DNA of 13,089 bases from an uncultured Bacilli bacterium (GTDB taxonomy: Bacteria; Bacillota_I; Bacilli_A; RF39; UBA660), in contig CANQPR010000033.1 of the NCBI GenBank assembly GCA_947625715.1, positions 1 to 13,089 on the forward strand, read 5' to 3'. The translations under genes were made by a program, and so were the position numbers. Under the pieces are notes generated by a model that saw nothing but the letters and a program-made list of their open reading frames with translations, ran no database searches and was not told the origin of the DNA. Shown here in pieces: positions 6,355-13,089 of this stretch; position 1 is the stretch's first letter; every line of letters starts with the position of its first letter.

Positions 6355-7239
6355 TTAATTTATAAGGGAATTTAAAAATTGATTATCAGCATATATTTCA
6401 ATTAAGCCATCTTCAGTTAATTTAGCTTCATAATTTTGATTATTTAAAACATTGTATACTTCACTCACAATTAAATCATTTTCATAATCATATATATAGT
6501 AAGTATCATTTATTTGGACTTCAAGTTTTTTACCAACAAAATTTAATTTTTGACAATCACCATTTAATTTATCTAACCCATTATAATCAACTAAATTATA
6601 TAAACCATTTTGATTGGAAACAATTAAATAAAAATCATTAAAATCGATAATTTCTTCCTCTATAGGATTAGTTAAAATTTCATTATTTAAAGTAATTAAA
6701 TACCATTTATCATTTTGTTTAGCAATTAACTTTTCATTGTGTAAAGATATATAATTATAATTAAAATCAATTACCGTTTTAGGAGTTGACGAAAGACTAA
6801 TTACCCCATAATAGCCATTTAAATTTTCTAAAATTACATAATTATCCATTATACTAACAATTCTTTTATAAGGAATTGATTCATAAGAAACTTTATTTAA
6901 AGCATCATATAAAAATACTACTTTCATATTTTTTATTTCATCTGTTATAAACGCAAAACGATTATTAAATAAAGAAGTTTTTTTATCCATATCAAGATTA
7001 GCATAATCACAATCGCTACTATGGCATTCATAACTTGCTAAGAATTTATCATCACTATCATAAAACCACATTTTATTATCATATAATAATTCATGATTAA
7101 CATTTTGAGGGGTATCAATTTTATTCGTAATCGTTTTTCTTAATAAAACACTTATTACTGATAATGGTAAAAAGATAATTAATAAAATAATAATTAGAAG
7201 AAAAGCTCCTTTTCGAGCTTTTTTTGTTTCATATTCCAT
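6355..7239 (-). CDS. Single-span extracellular protein with one cysteine-pair/WG-like module (294 aa)
   Basis: A basic N-terminus (KKARK) precedes one membrane span at about residues 12-33, so residues 35-294 should lie outside the cell. The outer part begins with NKMWFYDSDDKFLASYEC and a second cysteine five residues later. NNRFAFITDE and VVFLYD follow, then short beta units around a G-Y-G-V or K-W-Y-L core (YYGVISL, KWYLITLNNEI, NGLYNLVDYNG). These resemble WG-type beta repeats. The same order of motifs occurs twice in the 748-aa protein encoded just upstream, so the two are paralogues. Only 3 bases separate that gene's stop (7243-7245) from this ATG (7237-7239), and the SD is weak, so translation is probably coupled. 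The function is unknown. An envelope sensor or structural role is inference. Confidence 0.85.
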   Translation of the reverse strand: MEYETKKARKGAFLLIIILLIIFLPLSVISVLLRKTITNKIDTPQNVNHELLYDNKMWFYDSDDKFLASYECHSSDCDYANLDMDKKTSLFNNRFAFITDEIKNMKVVFLYDALNKVSYESIPYKRIVSIMDNYVILENLNGYYGVISLSSTPKTVIDFNYNYISLHNEKLIAKQNDKWYLITLNNEILTNPIEEEIIDFNDFYLIVSNQNGLYNLVDYNGLDKLNGDCQKLNFVGKKLEVQINDTYYIYDYENDLIVSEVYNVLNNQNYEAKLTEDGLIEIYADNQFLNSLIN

Positions 7240-7242
7240 TAG

Positions 7243-9489
7243 TTATGATTCTTTCTTTTCTTCACTAGGTGTATCAGATTCTTCTTCTTTTTCTTCTTTT
7301 TCAATTGGTTTTGATAAATCAACTTCGATGCTTTCATAAGTATTGTTACTTTGACCTATTTCAATTGTTACTTTTGTATTATTAAAAGTTAATCTAAATG
7401 CTAATGTACCTTCATTTTGATAATTATCTAAAACTAATTTTTTATTTAATACATATTTTGGTTCTTCACTGTTATAAGCAAATATACTTAAAGTTTTATC
7501 TTTTACAGTGGCATAATATTTTTCATATAACATAACATAATCATATGTATCATTTACTTCATCTTGTTTAAAGCCACTTATTTGATACTTATTATCTTTT
7601 AGGGTTTTAACATATTGGCTTTGATAATCGACAATTGGATTTTTCTTTGCACTAGTAAGTAGTCCTCCACCTACATCAGATAAATAGTATCCATCATCTT
7701 TTTCTAATACATAGTAATCTCCTAAGCGTTTAATACTTTTATTATCAAAATCAATTTGGACTTCAACATTGTCAGCTGTTATTTTAGCAAGGCCAAATTT
7801 ACCACTTCGACCTGATTGACCAATATAATAAATATTATTAGTATCAACGAAAGTTATATCAGAAGTATTAGTATAGCTTCTTGTATCAACATGCTTATAA
7901 GTTGCTTTGGAATCATTGTTCTTTAAATCATATAAAATAATTGTTTCTTCGCCATCTTTAATAAAAGCAAAACGATGATTAAAGATTGGAATTGTTCCTA
8001 AAGATGCACTTAAATCTTTTTCTTTAGTATTACCATTGGTTTCATTAAATATAGATTCTTTAGCAATTGTACAACTTTTTAATTCATTACTATTAGTGTC
8101 AATAGCATTTTTATTTTCACAAGAATAAGAACCTAATAATTCATTTTTAGCTTCATCTTGATAAAAATAAATACGACCATCAAAATAATTAATTAATTTT
8201 AAATTAGCAGATAAAATTCCTTCTGATAAATTAATAGTTTTACTTTCTCTATCATTATCATTATAAATATTTAAAGTAAGGGTTTTATCATATACTTGGG
8301 CATCAAAAGATTGTTTAGTAGAAACTAGTTTATTATTTTTATAAGTTGCAACTTGATTATAATCTTCATTATAAACAGCAATGCCTTCAATATTCATTGG
8401 ATGTTTTTGATAATCAGTTACATACAATTTCATATCTCTTGCAAATATACAATAACCATCTAATAATAAAGCATAATCGCCATTACCAACTAATTCTCCT
8501 TGATATGAATAAACACTGTAAACACCCATTTCATCTTTTGTTTTTAAATGGGTCGTATTAGCGCCGACAATTAAACTGTTCATTGTATTTGTTATCGTAT
8601 CATTATTTTGATTAATTAAGACATAACCACTATCAGTTTTAGCAACTATTTTATCTAGATTATTATCATCTTTAAATATACCTAAATAATCATAGTCAAA
8701 AGGAATAACTTCTTCTTTTTCATCTTTTAATCTTAAAAGTCCTACTTTACTTTCCAAATTTTTTAAAACTACTTCATCTTCATGTTCTTCATAAGCCTTT
8801 ATTTCGGTATATTCATCTAAAACTTTAGAATCTTTAATATCATATAATTTAATAACTTTATCTTTTTTGCTTTGATTATCAAAAACAAAAACATATCGTT
8901 CATTATAGATTTTACTTCTTAATTGTAAAGTTTCACCATCTTCATCAACTTGTTTTAATTCATCGAAATCATCGTCATTTGTTAAATAAGCAACATAACA
9001 AAGTTCTTCATCTTTGTTTGTACATTCATAACTTCCTAATTCTTCGTCATCTTCTAAAAAATATAAAATTCCGTTTTCATAACGATAGTTATCTTCTTCA
9101 AGTATGACATCAGGAACATTTTGAACAACTTCTTCTTTTTTAGAAAACAAGAAAAACAAACCAACGATAATTGCAATTAAAACAATGACAGTTACAACAA
9201 TAATGATTACTTTTTTCTTTTTAGGTAAAGAAGACCATTTCTTTTTTAAATCAGCCATTTTTTCTTTAAATTTCTTTTTCTTTTTGGCTTCTTTTTTTGG
9301 TTCAATAATAACGGTGTCTTCTGGAACATCTAATTTTTCTACTTCTTCTTGAAATTGTAAATCAGATTCATCCATATTTAAAAAGACATCTTTTACTACA
9401 TTATCATCATTTGAATTAATTTCTTCCAAATCATTTAATTCAAATACTTCTTTTGTGGGTTGTAATATTTCATCATCGTCTTTAGACAT
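7243..9489 (-). CDS. Large single-span protein with two extracellular cysteine-pair/WG-like modules (748 aa)
   Basis: The first 65 residues are strongly acidic. A very basic stretch follows (KKEAKKKKKFKEK, then LPKKKK), then one membrane span at about residues 94-116, giving an N-in, C-out topology. The outside part holds two copies of one module. Copy 1 starts near residue 140 (GILYFLEDDEELGSYEC, second Cys nine residues on, then NERYVFVFD and KLYD). Copy 2 starts near 437 (GRIYFYQDE, LLGSYSC, second Cys after about 15 residues, then NHRFAFIKD and ILYDL). Each is followed by WG-like beta units (KVGLLRLKDE, GYVLINQNND, KFGLAKITAD). The tail is Glu-rich. The start is ATG 9489, with AGGAG (complement of 9500-9504) 10 bases upstream. 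An earlier in-frame GTG overlaps the spacer. It is first in an operon with the 294-aa paralogue. Function unknown. Confidence 0.88.
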   Translation of the reverse strand: MSKDDDEILQPTKEVFELNDLEEINSNDDNVVKDVFLNMDESDLQFQEEVEKLDVPEDTVIIEPKKEAKKKKKFKEKMADLKKKWSSLPKKKKVIIIVVTVIVLIAIIVGLFFLFSKKEEVVQNVPDVILEEDNYRYENGILYFLEDDEELGSYECTNKDEELCYVAYLTNDDDFDELKQVDEDGETLQLRSKIYNERYVFVFDNQSKKDKVIKLYDIKDSKVLDEYTEIKAYEEHEDEVVLKNLESKVGLLRLKDEKEEVIPFDYDYLGIFKDDNNLDKIVAKTDSGYVLINQNNDTITNTMNSLIVGANTTHLKTKDEMGVYSVYSYQGELVGNGDYALLLDGYCIFARDMKLYVTDYQKHPMNIEGIAVYNEDYNQVATYKNNKLVSTKQSFDAQVYDKTLTLNIYNDNDRESKTINLSEGILSANLKLINYFDGRIYFYQDEAKNELLGSYSCENKNAIDTNSNELKSCTIAKESIFNETNGNTKEKDLSASLGTIPIFNHRFAFIKDGEETIILYDLKNNDSKATYKHVDTRSYTNTSDITFVDTNNIYYIGQSGRSGKFGLAKITADNVEVQIDFDNKSIKRLGDYYVLEKDDGYYLSDVGGGLLTSAKKNPIVDYQSQYVKTLKDNKYQISGFKQDEVNDTYDYVMLYEKYYATVKDKTLSIFAYNSEEPKYVLNKKLVLDNYQNEGTLAFRLTFNNTKVTIEIGQSNNTYESIEVDLSKPIEKEEKEEESDTPSEEKKES

Positions 9490-9516
9490 AATAAACACAC
9501 TCCTACTCTAAACTAT

Positions 9517-9545
9517 ATTATATCAAGTTGTGTTTTATTTCGCAA
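9517..9545 (-). promoter_or_regulatory. Promoter of the two-gene surface operon
   Basis: -10 TATAAT (complement of 9517-9522) in extended form TGATATAAT, 17-bp spacer, -35 TTGCGA (complement of 9540-9545, four of six matches). A short palindrome (TTTCG/CGAAA around 3 bases) overlaps the -35 and could be an operator. Confidence 0.7.
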
Positions 9546-9580
9546 CGAAAAGTTTATTTAAGGAAAAATAAAATGTAATA

Positions 9581-10930
9581 TTAAGCTACTAATCGAAAAG
9601 GATTGGTACTAGAGCCATAGTCTTCTGATGAATCAGCTTCAATTTTAATACTAGAATTTAAATAAACAACAGGACGAACAACTGAAGCGTTAAATGCATT
9701 TCTTGTGCCTAATGCCCCAGCAGGATATAAAAAACTGACGCTAGAGCCATTATTACTTTGATAATATGGTGACATAAGCCATTGTCCATTAGTACCATCA
9801 TATAACCAACTGTTTGATGGGCAATTAGTTTTATATGGCTCTTGATCCAAATTATTCATAGCATTTTCTAGACAACTCTGTCTATTCTCTCCACCTATTG
9901 CATAGCCATAATCGCTAATATACATTAAGCCCACATATCCAGGCCACGATGTTGTTCTTATAATTTCATCATTACAAGCATCAACGGTACTTAAGCAATT
10001 TTTAATTGCATTTTCACTCCGTTCCATTTCATAAACATTGGTTGCTAAAAAAATACTGTCAATCGAATATTTTAATGTGCCAGTGTTCCATTTTACTTTG
10101 CTTACCATACTTCTTGCTTCATCATTTAAGCCAATTTCCTCCCAATTTGGACAATCCTTTTTAGAAAAATTTTTATTCTTATAACATGTTCCACCAGGTT
10201 CTTTATGATAATAATTTTCATTTAAGACTTTTGTTATAGCAGATGTACTCCATTCGTTTATTCCTAAACCACCATTTATGCTAGTTTCTGAAGTATCCCA
10301 GCTATATTCTCCTATACTGTCTCTAATAATTTTTATGTGGCTTCCTATATTACCTGATTCATCTTCTATATTATCCATAACCCCAATGATTCGCCAAGTT
10401 TCATTATTAAATTTAACATAATTATCTGGAGTAGCACCCACAAATCGTATATTATTATCTTTAGTATTATCATATATTAAATTTGTTTTATCATTTTCGC
10501 CCTTTTTAGCTAAATAACATGCACCACTATTATCTCCTGCACTATTACATATCGGGTCATATATTTTTTTAAAATATAACATACAAGTTGTTTTGGATTC
10601 TTGTAAATTCATTACAGTTGGTGCCCATAATTCATCACTCCACTGTATACTAGCACCCTTATCACATTCACCCTTGTCAAATATTAAATTATCATCATTT
10701 TCTTTCCCAGGCATTTTTGTAAGTGATTCTTTTCCATGATAAAAGGCAAATATAATATCGCCACTTCCTTCATAAATGAAATTTCCCTCCATTACTTTAA
10801 AGCTTTTATTTTCTTTAAAGCTGGCAAAAGTTTTGTCTAATATTATTCCACCTATTAAAAAAATTATGGCCACAATTACAAATGCTAATTTTCTATGATT
10901 CTTCTTTTCTTTATATTGACTTAATTTCAT
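9581..10930 (-). CDS. N-anchored, cysteine-rich surface protein (449 aa), DUF6273-like C-terminus
   Basis: A basic N-terminus (YKEKKNHRK) precedes one membrane span at about residues 14-32 and KTFASFKENKSF, a pattern like SipW-type secreted proteins. The rest should be outside the cell. It holds ten cysteines in five close pairs. The domain begins near YVKFNNETWRIIGVM and ends with RPVVYLNSSIKI and STNPFRLVA. That framework recalls DUF6273-type domains common in large surface proteins of gut Firmicutes; the assignment is by eye. The start is ATG 10930, preceded only by a weak AGAG, which sits in the loop of a palindrome. A TTG at 10942 lacks SD spacing. The gene is preceded by a good promoter. 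No clear terminator separates it from the operon downstream. Confidence 0.85.
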   Translation of the reverse strand: MKLSQYKEKKNHRKLAFVIVAIIFLIGGIILDKTFASFKENKSFKVMEGNFIYEGSGDIIFAFYHGKESLTKMPGKENDDNLIFDKGECDKGASIQWSDELWAPTVMNLQESKTTCMLYFKKIYDPICNSAGDNSGACYLAKKGENDKTNLIYDNTKDNNIRFVGATPDNYVKFNNETWRIIGVMDNIEDESGNIGSHIKIIRDSIGEYSWDTSETSINGGLGINEWSTSAITKVLNENYYHKEPGGTCYKNKNFSKKDCPNWEEIGLNDEARSMVSKVKWNTGTLKYSIDSIFLATNVYEMERSENAIKNCLSTVDACNDEIIRTTSWPGYVGLMYISDYGYAIGGENRQSCLENAMNNLDQEPYKTNCPSNSWLYDGTNGQWLMSPYYQSNNGSSVSFLYPAGALGTRNAFNASVVRPVVYLNSSIKIEADSSEDYGSSTNPFRLVA

Positions 10931-10962
10931 AATAAATATCAACTCTATTCTTGATATTTATT
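10931..10962. promoter_or_regulatory. 12-bp inverted repeat between the -10 box and start codon of the 449-aa gene
   Basis: AATAAATATCAA (10931-10942) and TTGATATTTATT (10951-10962) are perfectly complementary around an 8-base centre. The repeat fills the space from the -10 box to the ATG. The predicted transcription start lies inside the upstream arm, so a protein-binding operator is more likely than an RNA hairpin. Confidence 0.6.
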
Positions 10963-10990
10963 TTATAATAATACCCCCTTCCCGTGTCAA
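10962..10990 (-). promoter_or_regulatory. Promoter of the 449-aa surface protein gene
   Basis: Perfect -35 TTGACA (complement of 10985-10990), 17-bp spacer that is unusually G-rich (GGGAAGGGGG), -10 TATAAA (complement of 10962-10967). The spacer lies about 15-35 bases from the IS edge. Confidence 0.75.
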
Positions 10991-11009
10991 TAAAATTTTA
11001 AAAATTAAT

Positions 11010-11032
11010 AACCACGTCTAAAAGGCGTGGTT
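11010..11032. repeat. Right-end subterminal hairpin of the IS200 element
   Basis: A 7-bp stem AACCACG/CGTGGTT with a 9-nt loop, about 5 bases from the inferred edge. In this family TnpA recognises such subterminal hairpins as single-stranded DNA, so this is the likely RE recognition structure. Confidence 0.65.
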
Positions 11033-11113
11033 TTAACTTGGCCTATAAGGCCCTAATATCTACCAACCCGCAAATGGAGGTTGGCTTTCTCTAGTTCAAG
11101 CCCAGTGTAATGA

Positions 11114-11569
11114 TTACTTTAGCAAACCTTTAAAAGGGTTAACATATTCTTTTTTGGTTAATTTGTCTTCCATCATATCTTCATGTTCTTGTTCTCTTAT
11201 ATATTTCCTTATTGTTGCTTCATTTAGTCCTACTGTACTTACATAATATCCTGTTGCCCAAAAATTTCTATTTCCAAACTTATATTTTAAATTTGGATTT
11301 TTTTCAAATATCATCAAACTACTTTTTCCTTTTAAATACCCCATAAAACTTGATACACTTATTCTTGGTGGTATTTCTACTAACAAATGGATATGGTCTG
11401 GCATCATATGTCCTTCCAATATCTCCACTCCCTTCCATTTGCATAAATCTCTTATGTATTTTTGTATTTCTTGTCTTAACTTATTGTATATTATTTTTCT
11501 CCTATATTTTGGTATAAATACAATATGGTACTTGCACATATACTTTGTATGTGCTAAACTTTTAGCCAT
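11114..11569 (-). CDS. tnpA: IS200/IS605 family transposase TnpA (Y1 HUH nuclease)
   Basis: A full-length 151-aa single-strand transposase. The family's N-terminal motif KYHIVFIPKYRRK is at residues 13-25. The metal-binding HUH motif is HIH at 59-61 within HMMPDHIHLLVE. NFWATGYYVSTVG is at 102-114. The catalytic tyrosine is expected at Tyr123 in KYIREQ, with its conserved Gln127. Nothing is truncated, so the enzyme could be active. TnpA cuts and joins single-stranded ends at subterminal hairpins. The start is ATG 11569, with AAAGGAG 7-8 bases upstream. That SD lies inside a long inverted repeat that can hide it (see 11568-11636). No tnpB accompanies it. Confidence 0.96.
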   Translation of the reverse strand: MAKSLAHTKYMCKYHIVFIPKYRRKIIYNKLRQEIQKYIRDLCKWKGVEILEGHMMPDHIHLLVEIPPRISVSSFMGYLKGKSSLMIFEKNPNLKYKFGNRNFWATGYYVSTVGLNEATIRKYIREQEHEDMMEDKLTKKEYVNPFKGLLK

Positions 11570-11636
11570 GACATCTCTCCTTTCGTGCTTTTAATATGGG
11601 CTTGAACGCACCATATTATAGCACGCGAGATGTCAT
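11568..11636 (-). promoter_or_regulatory. tnpA leader inverted repeat that can mask the ribosome binding site
   Basis: ATGACATCTC (11568-11577) and GAGATGTCAT (11627-11636) are complementary over 10 bp. Nested inside are GTGC/GCAC and AATATGG/CCATATT arms. A transcript entering from outside would fold the SD (AAAGGAGAG) and start region into this hairpin. Long leader hairpins that block translation are a known IS200 trait. Confidence 0.8.
11615..11623 (-). promoter_or_regulatory. Internal extended -10 promoter for tnpA
   Basis: TGCTATAAT (complement of 11615-11623) lies within the upstream half of the leader repeat, with no good -35. A start near 11608 would leave out the outer arm at 11627-11636 and free the ribosome binding site. 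Confidence 0.5.
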
Positions 11637-11653
11637 ATTACTATAAGTCTTCT

Positions 11654-11680
11654 AATTCCACTAGCTTAGCTAGTGGAATT
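11654..11680. repeat. Perfect 12-bp hairpin at the left end of the IS
   Basis: AATTCCACTAGC and GCTAGTGGAATT around a 3-nt loop. Only TTTT follows on the plus strand. It may act as a read-through barrier, as described for the first inverted repeat of IS200, but it has no minus-strand T tract. Confidence 0.7.
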
Positions 11681-11685
11681 TTGAT

Positions 11686-11704
11686 GGCTTGCCCTTTGCA
11701 AGCC
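11686..11704. repeat. Left-end subterminal hairpin of the IS200 element
   Basis: GGCTTGC/GCAAGCC, 7-bp stem with a 5-nt loop, about 12 bases from the inferred left edge. This is the likely LE recognition hairpin for TnpA. Confidence 0.6.
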
Positions 11705-11722
11705 ACACCCTTAAAGGTTATT

Positions 11723-11747
11723 AAAAAAAGAATAGCCTAACTATTCT
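11723..11747 (-). terminator. Intrinsic terminator of the LRR surface protein gene
   Basis: On the minus strand AGAATAG pairs with CTATTCT around 5 bases and is followed by a run of T (complement of 11723-11728). It lies 2 bases after the TGA stop and touches the IS edge. Confidence 0.8.
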
Positions 11748-11749
11748 AA

Positions 11750-13089
11750 TCAAAAGACACCTTCCCATGATGGATGGACATCTTTATTTGGTTTGTTTGC
11801 TGGGCAACCAGAAAACATCCAACTTGTATCAGCTTCACCATTATGGATAAAGTTTGGGCCATATGTAATTTTACTTAATTTACTTGCTTCGCGAAACATA
11901 TTTTGCATATTTGTTACACTAGTCGTATTAAAATTACTTAAATCTAAGGTTTGTAAATTACTTACACCATAAAACATAGCACCCATACTTGTTACTCTAC
12001 TCGTATCAAAATTTTCACCAAATGTTAAGGTTTCTAGATTGCTCATTTCCCTAAACATACCAACCATATTTGTTACACTACTGGTATCAAATGTACTTAA
12101 ATCTAATTCTTGTATATTGCTCATTCCATTAAACATATCATACATTTCTGTTACTTTATTTGTATTAAAACTACTTAAATCTAAGGTTTGTAAATTACTT
12201 ACACCATAAAACATAGCACTCATACTTGTTACTCTACTCGTATCAAAATTTTCACCAAATGTTAAGGTTTCTAGATTGCTCATTTCCCTAAACATACCAA
12301 CCATATTTGTTACACTACTGGTATCAAATGTACTTAAATCTAATTCTTGTATATTGCTCATTCCATTAAACATATCATACATTTCTGTTACTTTATTTGT
12401 ATTAAAACTACTTAAATCTAATTCTTGTATAGTGCTCATTCTATAAAACATTTGAATCATAGTTGTTGCACTACTTGTATCAAAATTACTTAAATCTAAT
12501 TCTTCTAGACTACTCATATATCCAAACATAGACTGCATATTTGTTACACCTCGGGTATCTAGATTTTCTATTCCTTCTATCTTGGTTACTTTTTTAAAAT
12601 CATAAAATAATCCTCTACTATCACTATTTAATTTTATTCCACCGTCCCCTTGTAAATAGCCTATACAATTGGTATATTCTGTGTCACATACGACATAACT
12701 TTGAACGGCCTTTGCATTTTCTGAAACACCTTCATTAAATGGGCCATATACTGTTTGTCCTTCACTTCCTGTTTTTTCACTTTTCTTTGTTTCTATTACT
12801 ATCTTTGTTAATCTATCTTTGTATCCCCACATTCCTTTTATATCAGATGAAGCAATTTTTCTTATTGTTCCACTATTAACAAATTGGTCATATTTATATT
12901 CTGCACTTAAAGTTATCTTGCCTTTCCATGTTGCATTTTGAGTTTCTTCATTTAACGGTGTTTTTTCATCCATATATAATAATAAATAATAATTCTTTAC
13001 ATCGTTAGCTTTTAAAGTTATATTTGCTAAACTATAAGCATGAAGGGATTCTTTTATAACTTTATTTGCATCGTTTAATGGATTTGCTG
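11750..13089 (-). CDS. BspA-like leucine-rich-repeat surface protein, 5' end outside the window
   Basis: At least 445 residues. The frame stays open through the ATG at 12973 to the window edge and reads sensibly there (ITLKANDVKNYYLLLYMDEKTP). That ATG is therefore internal and the true start lies beyond 13089. The N-terminal visible part resembles the beta-sandwich region following the anchor in related surface proteins (WKGKITLSAEYKY). A Cys pair follows (VVCDTEYTNC). Then come nine repeats of 26-27 residues with the pattern MFxxMSxLxxLDLSxFDTSxVTxM, the BspA/DUF285 (PF03382) type. The protein ends soon after the last repeat with no C-terminal anchor, so any anchor must be N-terminal. Family members act in adhesion to host or other bacteria; that role is inferred here. 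Stop TGA at 11750-11752, followed by a terminator. Confidence 0.92.
   Translation of the reverse strand, partial: ANPLNDANKVIKESLHAYSLANITLKANDVKNYYLLLYMDEKTPLNEETQNATWKGKITLSAEYKYDQFVNSGTIRKIASSDIKGMWGYKDRLTKIVIETKKSEKTGSEGQTVYGPFNEGVSENAKAVQSYVVCDTEYTNCIGYLQGDGGIKLNSDSRGLFYDFKKVTKIEGIENLDTRGVTNMQSMFGYMSSLEELDLSNFDTSSATTMIQMFYRMSTIQELDLSSFNTNKVTEMYDMFNGMSNIQELDLSTFDTSSVTNMVGMFREMSNLETLTFGENFDTSRVTSMSAMFYGVSNLQTLDLSSFNTNKVTEMYDMFNGMSNIQELDLSTFDTSSVTNMVGMFREMSNLETLTFGENFDTSRVTSMGAMFYGVSNLQTLDLSNFNTTSVTNMQNMFREASKLSKITYGPNFIHNGEADTSWMFSGCPANKPNKDVHPSWEGVF
11941..12414 (-). repeat. Near-perfect 237-bp tandem duplication inside the LRR gene
   Basis: 11941-12177 and 12178-12414 match base for base except one C/T difference (in acccatac versus actcatac, giving Gly versus Ser). 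The unit is 79 codons, exactly three LRR units (26+26+27), so the frame and repeat phase are kept. Confidence 0.92.

Larger units (their letters stand above)
11005..11724 (-). mobile_element. IS200-type insertion sequence (IS200/IS605 family, tnpA only)
   Basis: About 720 bp, the usual IS200 size, with one transposase and no tnpB. Subterminal hairpins lie at both sides. Right end: AACCACG/CGTGGTT (11010-11016 with 11026-11032) and CCAACC/GGTTGG (11063-11068 with 11079-11084). Left end: GGCTTGC/GCAAGCC (11686-11692 with 11698-11704) and a perfect 12-bp stem (11654-11665 with 11669-11680). The edges are approximate. I set them at TTAATAACC (11005-11013) and its complement GGTTATTAA (11716-11724). 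The left edge abuts the terminator of the LRR gene, and the right edge stops short of the next gene's -35. The element therefore sits between two transcription units. Confidence 0.8.

Noticed and set aside
8346..8561. Plus-strand open frame of 71 codons inside the 748-aa gene
   Set aside because: It is antisense to the clear coding frame and rich in His and Gln from reversed AT-rich codons. No start signals are present.
10931..10962. Invertible promoter for phase variation of the surface gene
   Set aside because: The two arms are only 8 bases apart and do not flank the promoter. No matching arm was seen on the other side of the -35, and there is no nearby recombinase.
11941..12414. CRISPR array or intergenic satellite
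   Set aside because: The repeats are coding LRR units without spacers. No array of short repeats was seen anywhere in the window.
12971..12973. ATG at 12973 as the start of the LRR protein
   Set aside because: The frame stays open to the window edge with sensible protein sequence. No SD precedes this ATG, and the anchor expected at the N-terminus is missing.

Overview
The window is a very AT-rich stretch of a low-GC Firmicute. It is most likely a host-associated Bacilli or RF39-like (Mollicutes-related) lineage. The basis is the base composition, strong SD and sigma-A-type signals, a T-box leader, BspA-type leucine-rich-repeat (LRR) surface proteins, and single-span secreted proteins with SipW-like N-termini. 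Tryptophan is coded by TGG and TGA ends a gene, so the standard bacterial code applies. The species cannot be named from this sequence.

Left part (1-1840): the tail of an unknown gene, then a tRNA-Leu(CAA) with its own promoter and a hairpin terminator shared with the convergent gene. An uncharacterised 174-aa protein (minus strand, GTG start) follows. Divergent to it is a decayed plus-strand gene with two in-frame stops and one frameshift, which still keeps its promoter, RBS and terminator.

Middle (1858-6354), all minus strand: a small three-span membrane protein, a 139-aa unknown protein driven by two tandem consensus promoters, and a 224-aa unknown protein with its own promoter and terminator. 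Then comes valyl-tRNA synthetase of the archaeal/rickettsial type. It sits behind a T-box leader with a kink-turn, a specifier loop offering GUU (Val), and a UGGU acceptor-binding bulge.

Right part (6355-13089), all minus strand, is dominated by cell-surface proteins. A two-gene operon encodes related single-span proteins that share an extracellular module with a cysteine pair (two copies in the 748-aa protein, one in the 294-aa protein). Next is a 449-aa cysteine-rich N-anchored surface protein with a 12-bp palindrome between its -10 box and start codon. An IS200-type element (TnpA only) follows. Last is a BspA-like LRR protein whose 5' end runs off the window and which contains a fresh 237-bp tandem duplication.

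Functionally the window joins a translation pair (tRNA-Leu and T-box-controlled ValRS) to an envelope region that appears to be diversifying through repeat duplication and IS insertion. The most novel candidate is the paired module-sharing membrane proteins at 6355-9489. No defence, CRISPR or phage system is visible.
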